NCBI RefSeq assembly: GCF_023091155.1
Contig: NZ_JAHWXK010000001.1
Location: 1,116,001-1,180,000 of the forward strand
DNA from: Microbacterium sufflavum
Lineage (GTDB): Bacteria > Actinomycetota > Actinomycetes > Actinomycetales > Microbacteriaceae
Direction: 5' to 3'
DNA length: 64,000 bases
Shown: one piece after another, positions 26,442 to 36,262 of the stretch
Layout: the number at the start of each line of letters is the position of its first letter
Position numbering within the stretch: position 1 is the first letter of the stretch
Translations under genes and position numbers: made by a program
The notes under the pieces: generated by a model
Told to the model about the DNA's origin: nothing
The model's input: the letters and a program-made list of their open reading frames with translations, nothing else
Database searches by the model: none

Positions 26442-29087
26442 TCAGCCGGCGGGGGCCAGGATCAGGGTGTCGCGCGCGGACCGCTCGACCGCGCCCGGTG
26501 TGAACGCCCAGGGGCGCTGCACGCCCGAGGCCCAGTCCTCCGTCTGGTCGACGTAGTGCTCGTGGTAGGCGTGACCGGAGGCGCCGGTGAGGTGGATCCA
26601 CGTGGAGGCGTCGAGGTCGTCGAGGTCGACCACCATCCGCATGGAGGGCACGGTCGTGGTGGCGTACGACTCGCCGATGGTCCAGCCGGTCGCGTCCACC
26701 ACCGATGCGCCGCCGCCGACCGGGTAGGGTCCGCGGTTGAACAGTGCCTCGATCGGGGCGATTCCGGACGAGCCGAACGTGCCGCTGCGGAGCGTGATGG
26801 CGTGCAGGTCGCCCCAGTTCCAGCGCGTCGTGTCGGTGCCCTGCAGCGCGGCGAGCTCGTCGTACGCCTCCTCGGCCGACCGGGCCAGCATCTGGGGCAT
26901 GCCGTCGACGTCGATGCGGTCGTTGCGCCACAGCGGGTCGGACGGGTCTTCGAGCAGGTCGCCGACCACGGTGAACAGCCGTCCCTGGCCGTCGGTGGGC
27001 AGGGGCACGGCGCGCTCGGCGAAGAGGTTCTGCACGAGGCGCGACCACAGCACGTTCGCGTACGCGGCGGCCGCGGAGGTCTTGTCGTTCTGCGCGTCCC
27101 ACGTGCGGAGCAGCTCGACGGCCGTCCGCGGTCCGGTACCGTCGACCTCGACGTCGCCCATGGCGCTGACCAGCTGCTTGCCGATCCACATCTCGCCGTC
27201 CATCTGGATGTCGCGCAGGTCCTCCGCGGTCAGCGGCGCGGCGGCCGCGCGGCGCTCGATCAGGTGGGCGATGCGGGCAGCGCGGTACCCCTGGTCCCAG
27301 TCGCGCGACAGGAAGTACTCGTAGTCGTCGGTGACGATCGCGTTGTTCGCGGTCACGATGTAGTCGGACGCGGGGTTGTACGCCACGGGCAGCTCCTCGA
27401 ACGGGATGTAGCCGGTCCAGTCGTAGCCGCTGTCCCACCCCGGCTGCGGCATCCACCCGTCGCCGGCCCCGCGGATGGGCAGCCGCCCCGGCGTCTGGTA
27501 GCCGATGTTGCCGTCGACGTCGGCGTAGATGAGGTTCTGCGCCGGAACGTCGAACAGGGCGGCGGCGGCGCGGAAGTCGTCGAAGTCCTGCGCGGTGGAG
27601 AGGGCGAAGATCGCGGTCGCGGTGGTGCCGGGGTCGAGGGCCGTCCAGCGCAGGCTCAGGGCGTATTCGGCGGCGTCGCTTCCCGGTGGAGCGGGGGCGG
27701 TGCCCTCGGCCCGGAGCGCGGGGTCCGGCGCGTCGGCGATCGCGGTGAAGTCGTCGGTGAGGCCGGAGATGATGGGGCCGTGCACGGTGGAGCGGATCGT
27801 GAGCTCGATGTCGTCGCCACCAGCGACCGCGATGGTCTCGGTGGTCTCCTCGAGCGGCACGAGCGCGCCGTCGCGCCAGTACGCGTCGCCCTCGATGCGC
27901 TCGACGTACAGGTCGGTCACGTCGGTGGTGAGGTTGGTGAAGCCCCATGCGACGCGCTGGTTGTGGCCGATCACGATGCCCGGGAGACCGGAGAACGAGA
28001 AGCCCCCCACGTCGAACGGGCAGTCGGCGTCCACCGTCGAGCACTTCAGCTGCACCTGGTACCAGACCGAGGGCAGGGAGGCGCCGAGGTGCGGGTCGTT
28101 CGCCAGCAGCGGCATGCCCGACGCGGTCAGCTCTCCCGAGACGACCCAGGAGTTGGAGCCGATGCCCTCGCCGGCGTCTCCGACCAGGACGCTCGCAGCT
28201 TCGATCACGTTCGCCGTCTCCTGCCACTCGATCGTGGTGACGGCCTGCTGCACCTCGCCGTCCTTCGGCGGCAGGGTGAACGCGGCGGCGTCTGCGGTGG
28301 TGTCGAGCGGCTCCACCGTGGAGATCTGCGGCACGATCACCGGGTTCCGGTCGAACGGGTAGGAGGGGTACAGCTTCGCGAGCAGGGCGTGCGTGTCCTC
28401 CGGGTCGCCGCCGTCGGCGAGGGCGCCCGCGAGCAGCGCGCGCTCCGTCTCGTCCTCGACGTTGGTGCGGAGGTCCCAGGCCATGGCCTTGAGCCACGCG
28501 ACGGAGTCGGCCGGCTCCCACGGCTCCGGTTCGTAGTCGGGGTTCTGCAGGCCCAGCACCGCGTACTCGAGCGACAGCTCCGCTCCGGACCGGGACGACA
28601 GGTAGGCGTTCACACCGTCGGCGTACGCCTCGTAGTAGCCGCGGGTCGTGTCGTCCATCGCCTCGACCTCGGCCTCGGCGACCGTGCGCCACCCGAGCGT
28701 GCGCAGGAACGCATCGGTGCCGGCCTGGGACGCGCCGAACAGCTCGGCCACGCGGCCCGACGTCACGTGCCGGCGGAAGTCCATCTCGAAGAAGCGGTCC
28801 TGCGCGTGCACGAACCCCTGCGCGAAGAACAGGTCTTCCGAGGAGTCGGCGGTGATGGTCGGGATCCCGCTCGCGTCGCGCTGCACGGTCACCTCGGCGG
28901 CGAGGCCGTCCAGCCGCAGGGTGCCCGAGGTCTGCGGGAACGAGCGCTGGATGGTCCATGTCACGAAGAACGCCGCGGCCACCGCGATCACCACGATCGC
29001 GGCGACGACGAGGAACGCGATGCGCCCGATGCGGACACCGAGCGACGGGCGGGAGGGTGCGGGTGACACCGGCGAATCGGTCATCAT
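26442..29087 (-). CDS. Penicillin acylase-family Ntn hydrolase, membrane-anchored or exported
   Basis: 881 residues from ATG 29087 (a second ATG follows directly). An N-terminal hydrophobic segment (about 22-44) acts as signal or anchor. The family matures by self-cleavage; the new N-terminal nucleophile is predicted as Ser311 in GIGSNSWVVSG, followed by the family pattern MPLLANDPHLG. These enzymes hydrolyse amide bonds of acylated amino compounds, including N-acyl-homoserine lactones and beta-lactams. Which is used here cannot be told. A GTG at 29129 would add 14 residues without RBS support. A TAGGAT -10-like box lies at 29170-29165. Confidence 0.88.
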   Translation of the reverse strand: MMTDSPVSPAPSRPSLGVRIGRIAFLVVAAIVVIAVAAAFFVTWTIQRSFPQTSGTLRLDGLAAEVTVQRDASGIPTITADSSEDLFFAQGFVHAQDRFFEMDFRRHVTSGRVAELFGASQAGTDAFLRTLGWRTVAEAEVEAMDDTTRGYYEAYADGVNAYLSSRSGAELSLEYAVLGLQNPDYEPEPWEPADSVAWLKAMAWDLRTNVEDETERALLAGALADGGDPEDTHALLAKLYPSYPFDRNPVIVPQISTVEPLDTTADAAAFTLPPKDGEVQQAVTTIEWQETANVIEAASVLVGDAGEGIGSNSWVVSGELTASGMPLLANDPHLGASLPSVWYQVQLKCSTVDADCPFDVGGFSFSGLPGIVIGHNQRVAWGFTNLTTDVTDLYVERIEGDAYWRDGALVPLEETTETIAVAGGDDIELTIRSTVHGPIISGLTDDFTAIADAPDPALRAEGTAPAPPGSDAAEYALSLRWTALDPGTTATAIFALSTAQDFDDFRAAAALFDVPAQNLIYADVDGNIGYQTPGRLPIRGAGDGWMPQPGWDSGYDWTGYIPFEELPVAYNPASDYIVTANNAIVTDDYEYFLSRDWDQGYRAARIAHLIERRAAAAPLTAEDLRDIQMDGEMWIGKQLVSAMGDVEVDGTGPRTAVELLRTWDAQNDKTSAAAAYANVLWSRLVQNLFAERAVPLPTDGQGRLFTVVGDLLEDPSDPLWRNDRIDVDGMPQMLARSAEEAYDELAALQGTDTTRWNWGDLHAITLRSGTFGSSGIAPIEALFNRGPYPVGGGASVVDATGWTIGESYATTTVPSMRMVVDLDDLDASTWIHLTGASGHAYHEHYVDQTEDWASGVQRPWAFTPGAVERSARDTLILAPAG

Positions 29088-29180
29088 CGTCGAGAACTCT
29101 TTCGGGTCGCGGTTGGGACTCAGTCCCACCGAGCCCCGGTGCGCGTTTCAGGGCCGCGCTCTCGCATCCTAGCCCGCCCG

Positions 29181-29210
29181 CGCTCGCCGCGGCACGTCCC
29201 GCGGCGAGCG
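29181..29210 (-). terminator. Hairpin after the YhgE operon
   Basis: CGCTCGCCGCGG-N6-CCGCGGCGAGCG, a perfect 12-bp inverted repeat 7 bp past the yhgE-type stop codon. It has no T-tract, as is common for actinobacterial terminators. It separates that operon from the penicillin-acylase gene in the same direction. Confidence 0.65.
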
Positions 29211-29216
29211 ACCGCG

Positions 29217-31052
29217 TCAGCCGATCAGGCTGGGCTGCAGATCGCGCAGCGTGCGGCGGTGCGTCATGCGCGTCACCCCGATCGCCGCGAACACCAGGGC
29301 GCCGACGAGCCACAGCGCGAGCACGGCCAGATCCCAGCCGGCGCGGGCGTAGTCGCCTCCGTACATCAGCTGCCGCATCGCGTCGACCACGTAGCCGAGC
29401 GGCAGCACGTGGTGCAGTGCGGCGAGCGGGGTGGGCAGCGTCTGCCAGGGGAACGTGCCGCCCGCGGTGACCAGCTGCAGCACCATGAGCACGAGGCCGA
29501 GGAACTGTCCGACCGAGCCCAGCCAGACGTTCAGCGCCAGGATGATCGCCGCGAACGTGGCAGAAGCGAACATCAACACCCCGAGCGTGCCGAGGGGGTG
29601 GTCGAACGTGAAGCCGAGCGTGAGCGCCAGGATGCCCATGAGCCCGAGCATCTGCACGGCGCCGAGCATGGCGGGTGTGAGCCAGCCGGCGAGCGTGATG
29701 CGCACGGGGGAGTGCAGGGCGGTGACGGCGCGGCGCGAGATGGGCTTCACGATGAGGAACAGCGCGTAGATGCCGATCCAGGCCGACAGTGCTGCGAAGA
29801 AGGGGGCCAGTCCGGCGCCGTAGTCCTCCGCGGACGCCACCTTGTCGCTCGACACCTTCACGGGGTCGGCGATGGTGTCGGCCTGCTGGCTGCGAAGCTC
29901 CGGGGTGGACTCCGGGATCTGCTGCACCCCGTCGGCGAGGCCGTCGCGGAGTTCGACGGTGCCGGACGAGAGCGTGGCGAGACCGTCGCGCAGCTGGGCG
30001 GCGCCGGCGTTCGCGGAGGCGGCGCCGGTCGCGACCGTCCCCGCGCCGCTCGCGAGGTCGGTGGCGCCGGAGGCGAGGGCGGCGGCGCCGGCCGCGAGCT
30101 GGTCGACCTTGCCGACCGCGGCCTGCACCTGCGCGTTGCCCTCCTCCAGGCGGGTGCCGAGCGGGTCGAGCCGCGCCAGCACCCGGTCGATCTCCTCGGG
30201 GGTGAGGCCCTGGTCGGCGAGGGCCGTGGCGATGTCGGAGCGCACCTGCGGCAGGGCGGCGGTGGCCTCCTGCACGGCGGCGCCCGCACGGTCGGCCACG
30301 TCGGCGAGCTGGCGGTTGCCCGCGCTGACCTGCTGCGCGCCGTTCGCGAGGGTCTGGGCGCCGCTCGCGAGCTGCGCCGTGCCGTCGGCGAGCTGGGCGG
30401 TGCCGTCGGCGAGGGCGGAGCTGCCCGACGCGGCGGTTCCTGCGCCGTCGGCGAGCTGGCTCGCGCCGTCGGTCGCCGACACGAGGCTGTCGCGGATGTC
30501 GCTCAGCCCGGTGAGCAGCCGTTCGGCGGCCTCGCTGCCGACCATCTCGGCGACGGAGCTGCGGATCTTCTCGACCGCCTGCGTGCCCATGGAGGAAGCG
30601 AGGTAGTTGTTGGCGTCGTTGGTCTCCAGCTCGATGCGCGCCTGGTGCGGGTCGGTGCCCGCGGCCGAGGTGAGGGCGGCGGAGAAGTCCGACGGGATGG
30701 TGACGGTGAAGTCGACCGTGCCGTGGCGCAGTGCGTCGGCGGCCTCGTCGGCGGTCATCCGCTGCCAGTCGAACGCGTTGCCGTCGAGGAGGTTCTCGGC
30801 CACCTCCTCGCCGTAGTTCACGGTCTCGCCGGTCGCGGACTCCGTGCCCGTCGTGGGGGCGGGGGCGCCCTCGTCGTCGACCACGAGGGCCACGGGCACC
30901 TCGGGGAACTTGGCGTACGGGTCCTGGTTGGCCCACAGGTACAGGCCGCCGTAGAGGATGGGCACGCAGACCAGGGCGACCAGGGCGAGGATGCCCATCC
31001 GGCTGGCGGTGAGACGCCGGAGCTCGGCGGCGATCATGGACGGGACCTTCAT
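29217..31052 (-). CDS. YhgE/Pip-family membrane protein (ABC-2-like permease)
   Basis: 611 residues. One N-terminal helix (GILALVALVCVPILYGGLYL), an approximately 370-residue extracytoplasmic region, then five helices near the C-terminus with an ABC-2 permease pattern (PLGYVVDAMRQLMYGGDY). The outside region has the Ala/Gly-rich helical repeats typical of YhgE (ADGTAQLADGTAQLASGAQ, ASGATDLASGAGTVATG). Homologues include the phage infection protein Pip and EsaA-like type VII secretion factors. ATGA overlap with the ABC-like gene upstream suggests a two-part export system. Confidence 0.9.
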   Translation of the reverse strand: MKVPSMIAAELRRLTASRMGILALVALVCVPILYGGLYLWANQDPYAKFPEVPVALVVDDEGAPAPTTGTESATGETVNYGEEVAENLLDGNAFDWQRMTADEAADALRHGTVDFTVTIPSDFSAALTSAAGTDPHQARIELETNDANNYLASSMGTQAVEKIRSSVAEMVGSEAAERLLTGLSDIRDSLVSATDGASQLADGAGTAASGSSALADGTAQLADGTAQLASGAQTLANGAQQVSAGNRQLADVADRAGAAVQEATAALPQVRSDIATALADQGLTPEEIDRVLARLDPLGTRLEEGNAQVQAAVGKVDQLAAGAAALASGATDLASGAGTVATGAASANAGAAQLRDGLATLSSGTVELRDGLADGVQQIPESTPELRSQQADTIADPVKVSSDKVASAEDYGAGLAPFFAALSAWIGIYALFLIVKPISRRAVTALHSPVRITLAGWLTPAMLGAVQMLGLMGILALTLGFTFDHPLGTLGVLMFASATFAAIILALNVWLGSVGQFLGLVLMVLQLVTAGGTFPWQTLPTPLAALHHVLPLGYVVDAMRQLMYGGDYARAGWDLAVLALWLVGALVFAAIGVTRMTHRRTLRDLQPSLIG

Positions 31053-31792
31053 CGCGCGTCTCCTCTCTCTTCGGCCTCGGCCTCGGGCGCGGGCGCCGGC
31101 TCGGACGGGGGCGCGGGTGCGTGCTCGGGTGCGGGTACCGGCTCGGGTGCGGCGAGGACCAGCGGCTCGACGGGGCCGGAGGCGTTGACGGCGTCGAGCT
31201 CGTGCATGCGCTCGAGGGCCACGGCGGCCGAGCCTCCGACGATCACGAGCATCGCGTAGCCGCGGTCGGCGAACTCGCCCGCGATGCGCCACCAGCCGTC
31301 CGGGCTTCCGCCGTGGCGGTCGGGGGCGACCAGCACGATGCCCTCCACACCGCGCCGCAGGACTGCGAGCTCGCACAGCAGGCGCACGCGCGCGGCGGGG
31401 TCGATGTTCCCGATGGGGACCGACGCGAGCTCCTCGAACCCGAGTCGCGCGAGCCAGCGCCGCGCGTGCAGCGGGGTGGCACCGGCCCCGGCGAACATCA
31501 GCTCCTCGCCCACGACCCCCGCGAGCGTGATGTCGGGGTGGGGGTCGCTGACGTCGGGGGCGTCGACGAGGGCGACGCGGTGGCGCAGGTCTTTGGCGTC
31601 GCTCGCCCCGTCGATGCTCACCCGCCCGCTGTCGGGGCGCATGCGCCCGCTCGCGATGAGGCCGAGCACGGTGGGCCGTTGCTCGGTCTCGGCGAGGGCG
31701 TAGCGCACGGCCCCCGTGTGGAACTCCAGACTCGTGACCGGGAGCGCCTGGCCGTTGCGGCCCTTGCTCACCTCGTGCAGGGCGATTCTCAT
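31049..31792 (-). CDS. Degenerate ABC ATPase-like protein
   Basis: 247 residues that follow the ABC ATPase outline but lack its active motifs. The Walker A position reads AETEQRPTVLGLIASG instead of GxxGxGKS/T. The piece after it (RMRPDSGRVSIDG) is a normal ABC feature. The signature region reads GNIDPAARVRLLCELAVL rather than LSGGQ, and the Walker B/DE position reads VLVAPDRHGG. ATP hydrolysis is therefore unlikely. A Pro/Ala/Glu-rich tail ends the protein. It lies between tetR-type and yhgE-type genes with ATGA overlaps on both sides, so it probably works with YhgE as a regulatory or structural part. Confidence 0.75.
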   Translation of the reverse strand: MRIALHEVSKGRNGQALPVTSLEFHTGAVRYALAETEQRPTVLGLIASGRMRPDSGRVSIDGASDAKDLRHRVALVDAPDVSDPHPDITLAGVVGEELMFAGAGATPLHARRWLARLGFEELASVPIGNIDPAARVRLLCELAVLRRGVEGIVLVAPDRHGGSPDGWWRIAGEFADRGYAMLVIVGGSAAVALERMHELDAVNASGPVEPLVLAAPEPVPAPEHAPAPPSEPAPAPEAEAEERGDAR

Positions 31793-32415
31793 GCGCGGAC
31801 CTCCTGCCCGGTCGCGGCGAGCTCCGGGTGGTCGGAGAGCAGCTCGTCGACCTCACGCCACGACAGCCCGGCGATGCTCAGGACCGCGCGCACGGCGAGG
31901 TCGCCCGTGGCGGGGTCGGCGGCCTCGGTGCGCGAGACGACGGTGCGGGCGATCTCTTCGATGAGCCGCGCCAGCGTCGGTCCGCTCAGGTCGGTGCGGA
32001 AGCTGCCGGCGTCCTGCCCCGACCGCACCAGGGCCGCCAGGGTGTCGCGAAGCGGGGAGAGCGCCGCGGCCGTGTGGGTGACGTGCGCCTCGTCGAGGGC
32101 GAGGGCCGCGGCGACCTGCACGTGCACGGCCTCCCGCCACAGCAGGGAGGCGAGGCGGGCGAGGGCGACGCGGGGGTCGGCGTCGTCGACCGAGGCGGCG
32201 ATGGCGTTGAAGCGCTGCGCGCCGCTGGAGACGAGTTCGCGGATCAGTGCCTCGCGGTCGTCGAAGTGGCCGTAGAGCGTGCGGCGCGACAGGCCGGCGC
32301 TACGGGCGATGGCGTCGATCGAGGCGTGCGGGTCCAGGGCGAGGGCGGCGCGGGCGGCGGCGAGGATGCCGGCGCGGTTCTCCACGGCGTCGCGGCGGGG
32401 GGCACGGGTGGTCAT
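31789..32415 (-). CDS. TetR-family transcriptional regulator
   Basis: 208 residues from ATG 32415. N-terminal HTH: ENRAGILAAARAALALDP, SIDAIARSAGLSRRTLYGHF. The C-terminal ligand domain is family-typical but gives no ligand. First gene of the operon with the ABC-like and YhgE genes (ATGA overlap). A longer frame from 32451 was rejected because it would cover the promoter and operator; the ATG at 32415 lies 6 nt after the -10 box, suggesting leaderless mRNA. Confidence 0.9.
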   Translation of the reverse strand: MTTRAPRRDAVENRAGILAAARAALALDPHASIDAIARSAGLSRRTLYGHFDDREALIRELVSSGAQRFNAIAASVDDADPRVALARLASLLWREAVHVQVAAALALDEAHVTHTAAALSPLRDTLAALVRSGQDAGSFRTDLSGPTLARLIEEIARTVVSRTEAADPATGDLAVRAVLSIAGLSWREVDELLSDHPELAATGQEVRA

Positions 32416-32421
32416 GCATCC

Positions 32422-32451
32422 AGGATACTTTTCATGCACAAGGTTGTGCAA
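32422..32451 (-). promoter_or_regulatory. tetR promoter with 16-bp palindromic operator
   Basis: Minus strand: -35 TTGCAC (32451-32446), 18-bp spacer, -10 TATCCT (32427-32422), 6 nt to the ATG. TGCACAAGGTTGTGCA (32435-32450) is a 7-bp inverted repeat with a 2-bp centre covering the -35 box and spacer, typical of TetR autoregulation. Confidence 0.7.
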
Positions 32452-32615
32452 GATAGTTCTCGGATTGCTGGTCGCTACGGCCGCGCTGACATGTCGGTCC
32501 TTCCCATTTCAACTGTGTTATGTTACGCGTTGCGCTCGGGCGCGGATTCAGGGGGGCCCTGTGGATCGGAGCGAATCCGACGGCAGCGGTGTCCGAGGAG
32601 GCGGGGGGAACCGCC

Positions 32616-32675
32616 ATGACGGAGAGGGGTGCGGTGTGCCTGGGATGGACAGTCCGCTGGAGCGGCGGACGATGA
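32616..32675 (+). other. Possible 19-codon upstream ORF overlapping the GntR start
   Basis: ATG 32616 follows GGGGGGAA and opens a 19-codon frame (begins MTERGAVCLGW) whose TGA at 32673-32675 overlaps an in-frame ATG of the GntR gene (ATGA at 32672). It may be a leader peptide or simply chance. Confidence 0.25.
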
Positions 32676-33331
32676 GCGACGACGTGTACGACCGATTGCG
32701 CGAAGCGATCGTGACGGGCGAGCTGCGACCGGGGGAGCGGCTGCGGGATCACGAGCTCGCCGACGCTCTCGGGACCTCGAAGACGCCCGTGCGGCATGCG
32801 CTCGACCGCCTTGCCGAGCTGGGCCTCGTGGACATGCAGCGCAATCGCTTCACCCGGGTCGCTCCGATCGACCTCGACGACGTGCGCGACGCGATCGCCC
32901 TGTTCGGCGACGTCTGGATCGGCTCGGTGCGACACGCCACCCCGCTCATGGGTGACGACGACGTGACCTATCTGTCGGAGCTGCTGGAGGACATGACATC
33001 CGCCGTGGATGCGTCCGACGTCGCCGCGTTCAGCGCCGCCCTGCGCACGATCGCGGTGGCGTACGCGCGCATCGAGGGAAACGCCACGCGCTCGAACGTG
33101 ATCGAGTTCCTCGGCCCGCAGATCCGTCGCTTCAGCGCGCAGGCGAGAGGCGACTTCGACTTCGCGGCACTCCGCTCGGCCACCGCCGGGATCGGTCTCG
33201 CCATGACGCAGCGCGACGCGGTCGGCACGCGCGCCGCTCTCATCACCCTGTTCGACACCGTGCTCCCTGCGGTCATCGACCGCGCCGAGGAGCGCAGCCG
33301 CCACGTGGACGTGCCGCCGGCCGACGCCTGA
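32636..33331 (+). CDS. GntR-family transcriptional regulator (FadR/FCD type)
   Basis: 231 residues from GTG 32636, chosen for the GGAGAGGGG ribosome binding site. ATG 32645 and ATG 32672 are in-frame alternatives. Winged HTH: VYDRLREAIVTGELRPGERL and then LADALGTSKTPVRHALDRL, followed by an all-helical C-terminal domain of the FCD type, which usually binds a metal and a carboxylate effector. It is divergent from the TetR operon, with about 220 bp between starts. A TATGTT box near 32518 is a possible -10. A strong hairpin ends the gene. Target unknown. Confidence 0.85.
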   Translation: MPGMDSPLERRTMSDDVYDRLREAIVTGELRPGERLRDHELADALGTSKTPVRHALDRLAELGLVDMQRNRFTRVAPIDLDDVRDAIALFGDVWIGSVRHATPLMGDDDVTYLSELLEDMTSAVDASDVAAFSAALRTIAVAYARIEGNATRSNVIEFLGPQIRRFSAQARGDFDFAALRSATAGIGLAMTQRDAVGTRAALITLFDTVLPAVIDRAEERSRHVDVPPADA

Positions 33332-33373
33332 CACGACGAAGGGGCGCTCCACGTGGAGCGCCCCTTCGTCGTG
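33332..33373. terminator. 42-bp perfect hairpin, two-way terminator
   Basis: A fully self-complementary 42-bp palindrome beginning CACGACGAAGGGGCGCTCC and centred on ACGT at about 33351-33354. It starts 1 bp after the GntR stop codon and ends 7 bp before the argG stop codon. With CTTCGTCG on the far arm in either direction, it should terminate both convergent transcripts. Confidence 0.85.
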
Positions 33374-33380
33374 ACCGTGC

Positions 33381-34874
<1,494 letters not shown>

Positions 34875-35035
34875 TCAGGCGTACCTGCACGCCGAGTGCC
34901 GCGTAGGTGCCCAGCACCCGCCCGCGGGTGACGTCGAGCGCATCGCCGTGCGCCGCGCTCTGGCAGTGGCACGGCCACGCCGGGGCTTGGCGTCCGAAGT
35001 CCTCTTCCCGTGCCAGAGTGGGGCCGGAGGTGCGT

Positions 35036-35743
35036 ATGGGTGGAGCGATCCTGTGGGGAGCCGTCGCCGCGGCGCCGCTGTTCGTCGGTGCGGTCCTGGC
35101 CCTGCTGCGCACCTGGCCGCCGCGCTGGCTCGGCATCGTGCTCGGCTTCGGCGCGGGCGCCCTCATGGCCTCCATCGCGTTCGAGCTGTGGGAGGAGGGG
35201 CTGGACCGCGGCGGACCGCTCCCCCTCGTGGCCGGTGTCGCGCTCGGCGCGCTCAGCTACTACGTCGCCGCCCGCATCCTCGACGCCCGCGCCGCCCGCA
35301 CGAAGGGGCAGGCCGGGGGCGGGCAGCTCGCCGTCGGCGCTCTGCTGGACGGCATTCCCGAGCAGCTCGTGCTCGGCATCGGTCTGGCCTCGGGGGAGCC
35401 GGTGAGCATCGCGCTCGTGGTCGCCATCCTGGTGTCGAACCTGCCGGAGTCGATCGGGTCCGCCGCCGACCTGCTCGACGGCGGGATGGCGAAGTCGCGC
35501 GTGCTGCTGCTGTGGCTGGGGGTCGCGGTGGCGTGCGCCGCCGCCACGGTCGCCGGGTTCGCCCTCGCCAGTGTGACCGGCGACGTGTTCCGCTCCGGGG
35601 CGAGCGGCTTCGCGGCCGGCGCGCTGCTGGTCATGCTCGTCGACTCGATGGTGCCCGAGGCGCAGTCCAAGGCCAAGGAGTCGACGGGGCTCGCGACCGT
35701 GCTCGGCTTCGCGCTCGCCGCGGGGCTCGCCTTCGCGTCCTGA
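35036..35743 (+). CDS. ZIP-family-like metal transporter
   Basis: 235 residues with about eight membrane helices. The helices hold ZIP-like motifs: SIAFELWEEGLDRGG, LLDGIPEQLVLGIGLA and SNLPESIGSAADLL, which match the HxxPEG-type metal sites in layout. However, Asp or Asn replaces the usual His, so the metal is uncertain. ATG 35036 has GGAGG 5 nt upstream. Convergent with the next gene (7 bp apart). The 209-bp gap back to argG holds no supported gene. Confidence 0.7.
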   Translation: MGGAILWGAVAAAPLFVGAVLALLRTWPPRWLGIVLGFGAGALMASIAFELWEEGLDRGGPLPLVAGVALGALSYYVAARILDARAARTKGQAGGGQLAVGALLDGIPEQLVLGIGLASGEPVSIALVVAILVSNLPESIGSAADLLDGGMAKSRVLLLWLGVAVACAAATVAGFALASVTGDVFRSGASGFAAGALLVMLVDSMVPEAQSKAKESTGLATVLGFALAAGLAFAS

Positions 35744-35750
35744 CGCGGGG

Positions 35751-36158
35751 TCAGACCTTCGGGGTGCGGCTGTCGCGCTGCACGCTGCGGCCCGACATCG
35801 TCTCGATGTGCAGCAGCAGGGCCAGGTCGCGGTCCTCTCCGGCCCACGGGTGCACGCGGGCCGAGATGCCGGCCGCATCCTCCTCGGGCGCGCGCGACAG
35901 GGTGCCGTGCATCAGCACGCTCCACGCCGTGGCGCCCAGCGGGTCGTGATAGTCGACCTCGAACGCGACCGCCGCCGGCACCGTCGTCACGGCGGCCAGC
36001 AGCCCCTCCGCCGAGGTGCGCAACAGGATGTCGCGGCCGGACAGGGCGTAGTTGACCGGGTGGATGTGCACGCGGCCGTCGTGCAGGAAGCCGATGCGGC
36101 CGACCGTGGTGGTGGTCAGCAGTTCGTAGGACTGATCGGGCTCGAGCTCTCGGATCAT
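35751..36158 (-). CDS. Pyridoxamine 5'-phosphate oxidase-like (FMN-binding split barrel) protein
   Basis: 135 residues. Pattern LTTTTVGRIGFLHDGRVHIH, NYALSGRDILLRTS and VAFEVDYHDPLGATAWSVLM is typical of small actinobacterial PNPOx-like or F420/flavin-binding proteins, where a WSV-like turn is conserved. ATG 36158 has GGAGGGAG 7 nt upstream. The upstream frame is open but not conserved. Function inside the family is not assignable. Confidence 0.8.
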   Translation of the reverse strand: MIRELEPDQSYELLTTTTVGRIGFLHDGRVHIHPVNYALSGRDILLRTSAEGLLAAVTTVPAAVAFEVDYHDPLGATAWSVLMHGTLSRAPEEDAAGISARVHPWAGEDRDLALLLHIETMSGRSVQRDSRTPKV

Positions 36159-36262
36159 GCGGATGCTCCCTCCGTCTGGCGCCAGTGTAGCCAGCGGCCG
36201 GTGGATGTTCGAGGGCCCATCGCCCGGACCGGACGAGGCTCCTTCGTTCGGCCCGGCTTCGT

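Noticed and set aside
26416..30936. Minus-strand open frame of 1506 codons
   Set aside because: It overlaps the penicillin-acylase and YhgE genes on the same strand in another frame; the product is Arg/Pro-rich nonsense and the real genes have clear motifs.
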